DNA of 9,231 nucleotides from Bacteroidota bacterium. Lineage in GTDB: Bacteria; Bacteroidota; Bacteroidia; Bacteroidales; UBA1402. Numbering within the stretch: position 1 is the first letter of the stretch; the number at the start of each line of letters is the position of its first letter. A program made the position numbers and the translations under genes. The stretch lies in the NCBI GenBank assembly GCA_030706285.1, contig JAUZOU010000095.1, positions 1 through 9,231 of the forward strand, in the 5' to 3' direction. Shown here piece by piece: positions 7,832 through 9,231 of this stretch. A model generated the notes under the pieces. The model was not told the origin of the DNA, made no database searches, and saw nothing but the letters and a program-made list of their open reading frames with translations.

Positions 7832-8656
7832 ATGAAAAGTAAGAAAGCACCTCTTTTGCTCTTATTGACTGGCTTTGTGTTGGCTGCTTTTTCGCAGTCA
7901 CCTAAAACAGTGATCCTTAGGCAGGAGAAAGACGGAAGTTGTGTGTTGTCACAGTTCGGAACCAATTTTGGTTTTTTTATGCCGGAAACAGGTGGCTATT
8001 TATATACCGGCCTGATTCTGGGCGATAAAAGCCTATGGCTCTATCAGGCAGATCAGATCAAGGTAACAGCGACTTCAAGAGGTTGGAAGGTCCGTCTCAC
8101 TGATCCTATGTTGGGGAAGGGCGAATTAACGCTTCAGGCATTACCTTTGACAGCATGCAACGGGCTGATTCTGAAAGTGGAAGGCAAACAGTTGCCGGCA
8201 GGATTGAGGTTCCTTTGGGCCTATGGCGGCTGTTCCGGCAAATCTGAGGCAATGGAGAAAACAACCTTTTTCCAGCCTGAACAATGTTTGAACAATGTCT
8301 TTAGTCGTGAGATCAATGCTTTTACCGTCTATTTCGGGCCAAGCATGCACCTGAAGGTGATGATGGGTGTCGCTCCGGTTGAAACGGAAACCCGTTTGTC
8401 AGATGCCGGAAAGCTGACAAGTCCATTGGCTTTCTGGGAATCAGGCAAGAAAACCGATGCTCCGGCCATGTCAGCTACCAATGATCTGATATCGGATCAG
8501 CCCTATTACTATTGCATCTACCGGCAAAACCAGCAGGCAGACTACAATTACGACAGTCTGCCGGCACTGTTTGATCAGGAATTATCCACCAAAACCAACA
8601 AGACTCATGAAGAAGCTCTGCCTCATACTAACTTTGGCCCTGATTTCCATTTCTGA
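7832..8656 (+). CDS. Secreted DUF4450-like protein, apparently C-terminally truncated
   Basis: 274 residues from the ATG at 7832, chosen because it places a signal peptide (MKSKKAPLLLLLTGFVLAAF, then SQ) at the N terminus and follows an A-rich leader (aacgaaaaaaatt). An in-frame ATG at 7745 adds 29 hydrophilic residues and is less likely. The body is beta-rich. FLWAYGGCSGK (127-137), FFQPEQCLNNVF (146-157) and YYYCIYRQNQ resemble the N-terminal domain of DUF4450 proteins, which occur in Bacteroidota glycan-degradation loci and are often much longer, with a helical glycosidase-like region after this domain. I recall this from family resemblance only and see no catalytic motif. The protein stops just after the segment LPALFDQELS. 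Its last 16 residues are encoded by DNA that also encodes the start of the downstream GH28 protein, so the C terminus is probably not original. It may be a remnant or a free-standing accessory domain; substrate unknown. Confidence 0.6.
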   Translation: MKSKKAPLLLLLTGFVLAAFSQSPKTVILRQEKDGSCVLSQFGTNFGFFMPETGGYLYTGLILGDKSLWLYQADQIKVTATSRGWKVRLTDPMLGKGELTLQALPLTACNGLILKVEGKQLPAGLRFLWAYGGCSGKSEAMEKTTFFQPEQCLNNVFSREINAFTVYFGPSMHLKVMMGVAPVETETRLSDAGKLTSPLAFWESGKKTDAPAMSATNDLISDQPYYYCIYRQNQQADYNYDSLPALFDQELSTKTNKTHEEALPHTNFGPDFHF

Positions 8657-9231
8657 TTATGCCATTGGTTACAATGTCAGGGAATATGGCGCTATAGGCG
8701 ACGGCAAGACAATCGATTCTCCTGCGATTAACCAGGCTATTGAGGCGGCTTCAGCCAATGGTGGTGGCCTGATTTATTTTCCGGCGGGGACCTATCGAAG
8801 TTATTCCATCCGGCTGAAAGACAACATTCATCTGTACCTGGAGAACGGAGTTGTACTTGAAGCCGCTCCGCCTTCCGGCAAGGAAGGTTATGATGAGGCT
8901 GAACCAAGCGAATATACCAAGTATCAGGATTTTGGGCATATCCATTTTAAGAACAGTCTTATATGGGGCATTGGGTTAAAAAATATCCGCATCGATGGCT
9001 CCGGAACCATTTACGGATACGGACTGACACGTGAAGAAAGCCGTCTTGCGGGTGTGGGCAACAAGGCCATAGCACTCAGAGAATGCATTAACGTGGACAT
9101 CCGGGATATTACCCTGAACCATTGTGGCCATTTTGCCGTGTTGGCAACCGGCGTGGAAAACATGACAATCAGCCATGTGAAAGTGGATACCAACCGGGAC
9201 GGATTTGACATCGACTGTTGCCGGAATGTGC
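8607..9231 (+). CDS. GH28 polygalacturonase-family glycoside hydrolase, 5' portion, cut by the window end
   Basis: The frame from the ATG at 8607 stays open to base 9230, giving 208 residues with no stop. MKKLCLILTLALISISDYAI is a signal peptide. YNVREYGAIGDGKTIDSPAI followed by GGLIYFPAGTYR is the standard opening of a pectin-type right-handed beta-helix. IRIDGSGTIYGYG (127-139), then NVDIRDITLNHC and TNRDGFDIDCCRNV (195-208) match GH28; N196-x-D198 is the first of the GH28 active-site motifs. The DD, G-H-G and R-I-K motifs should follow outside the window. GH28 enzymes hydrolyse alpha-galacturonic acid linkages in homogalacturonan, rhamnogalacturonan or xylogalacturonan; which one cannot be decided here. 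The start overlaps the upstream gene by 50 bp in another frame, which suggests co-transcription and possibly coupled translation. Location is probably periplasmic unless a sorting tail lies downstream. Confidence 0.9.
   Translation, partial: MKKLCLILTLALISISDYAIGYNVREYGAIGDGKTIDSPAINQAIEAASANGGGLIYFPAGTYRSYSIRLKDNIHLYLENGVVLEAAPPSGKEGYDEAEPSEYTKYQDFGHIHFKNSLIWGIGLKNIRIDGSGTIYGYGLTREESRLAGVGNKAIALRECINVDIRDITLNHCGHFAVLATGVENMTISHVKVDTNRDGFDIDCCRNV

Overview
The window is a single-strand run of five co-directional genes (all +) that reads as part of a pectin / rhamnogalacturonan-I polysaccharide utilisation locus of a Bacteroidota bacterium. The evidence for the phylum is the family mix (CE12, GH95, PL11, GH28 and a DUF4450-like protein), A-rich translation starts without Shine-Dalgarno sequences, and a type IX secretion system (T9SS) C-terminal sorting domain on the largest protein. 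That domain points away from the common gut Bacteroides, which generally lack T9SS, and towards a T9SS-positive lineage such as Paludibacter-, Dysgonomonas- or Prolixibacter-like Bacteroidales. The exact taxon cannot be read from the window.

Layout: 1-432 is the 3' end of a GDSL/SGNH rhamnogalacturonan acetylesterase (CE12). After a 99-bp gap, 532-2997 encodes a complete GH95 alpha-L-fucosidase or alpha-L-galactosidase. Only 28 bp later, 3026-7735 encodes a 1569-residue protein made of an N-terminal PL11 rhamnogalacturonan lyase, about 880 residues of autotransporter-type beta-strand repeats with an internal duplication, and a T9SS tail. After 96 bp, 7832-8656 encodes a short secreted protein resembling the N-terminal domain of DUF4450 proteins. 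Its last 50 bp overlap the start of a GH28 polygalacturonase-family gene (8607 to the window end), which runs off the edge.

Working model: the PL11 enzyme, exported by T9SS, cuts the rhamnogalacturonan-I backbone at or outside the cell surface. The acetylesterase removes acetyl groups that block backbone enzymes, GH95 removes terminal alpha-L-fucose or L-galactose from side chains, and GH28 hydrolyses galacturonic-acid linkages. No SusC/SusD pair, regulator, RNA gene, mobile element or CRISPR array is visible. The two most notable points are the PL11-repeat-T9SS architecture and the apparent 3' truncation of the DUF4450-like gene where it runs into the GH28 gene.
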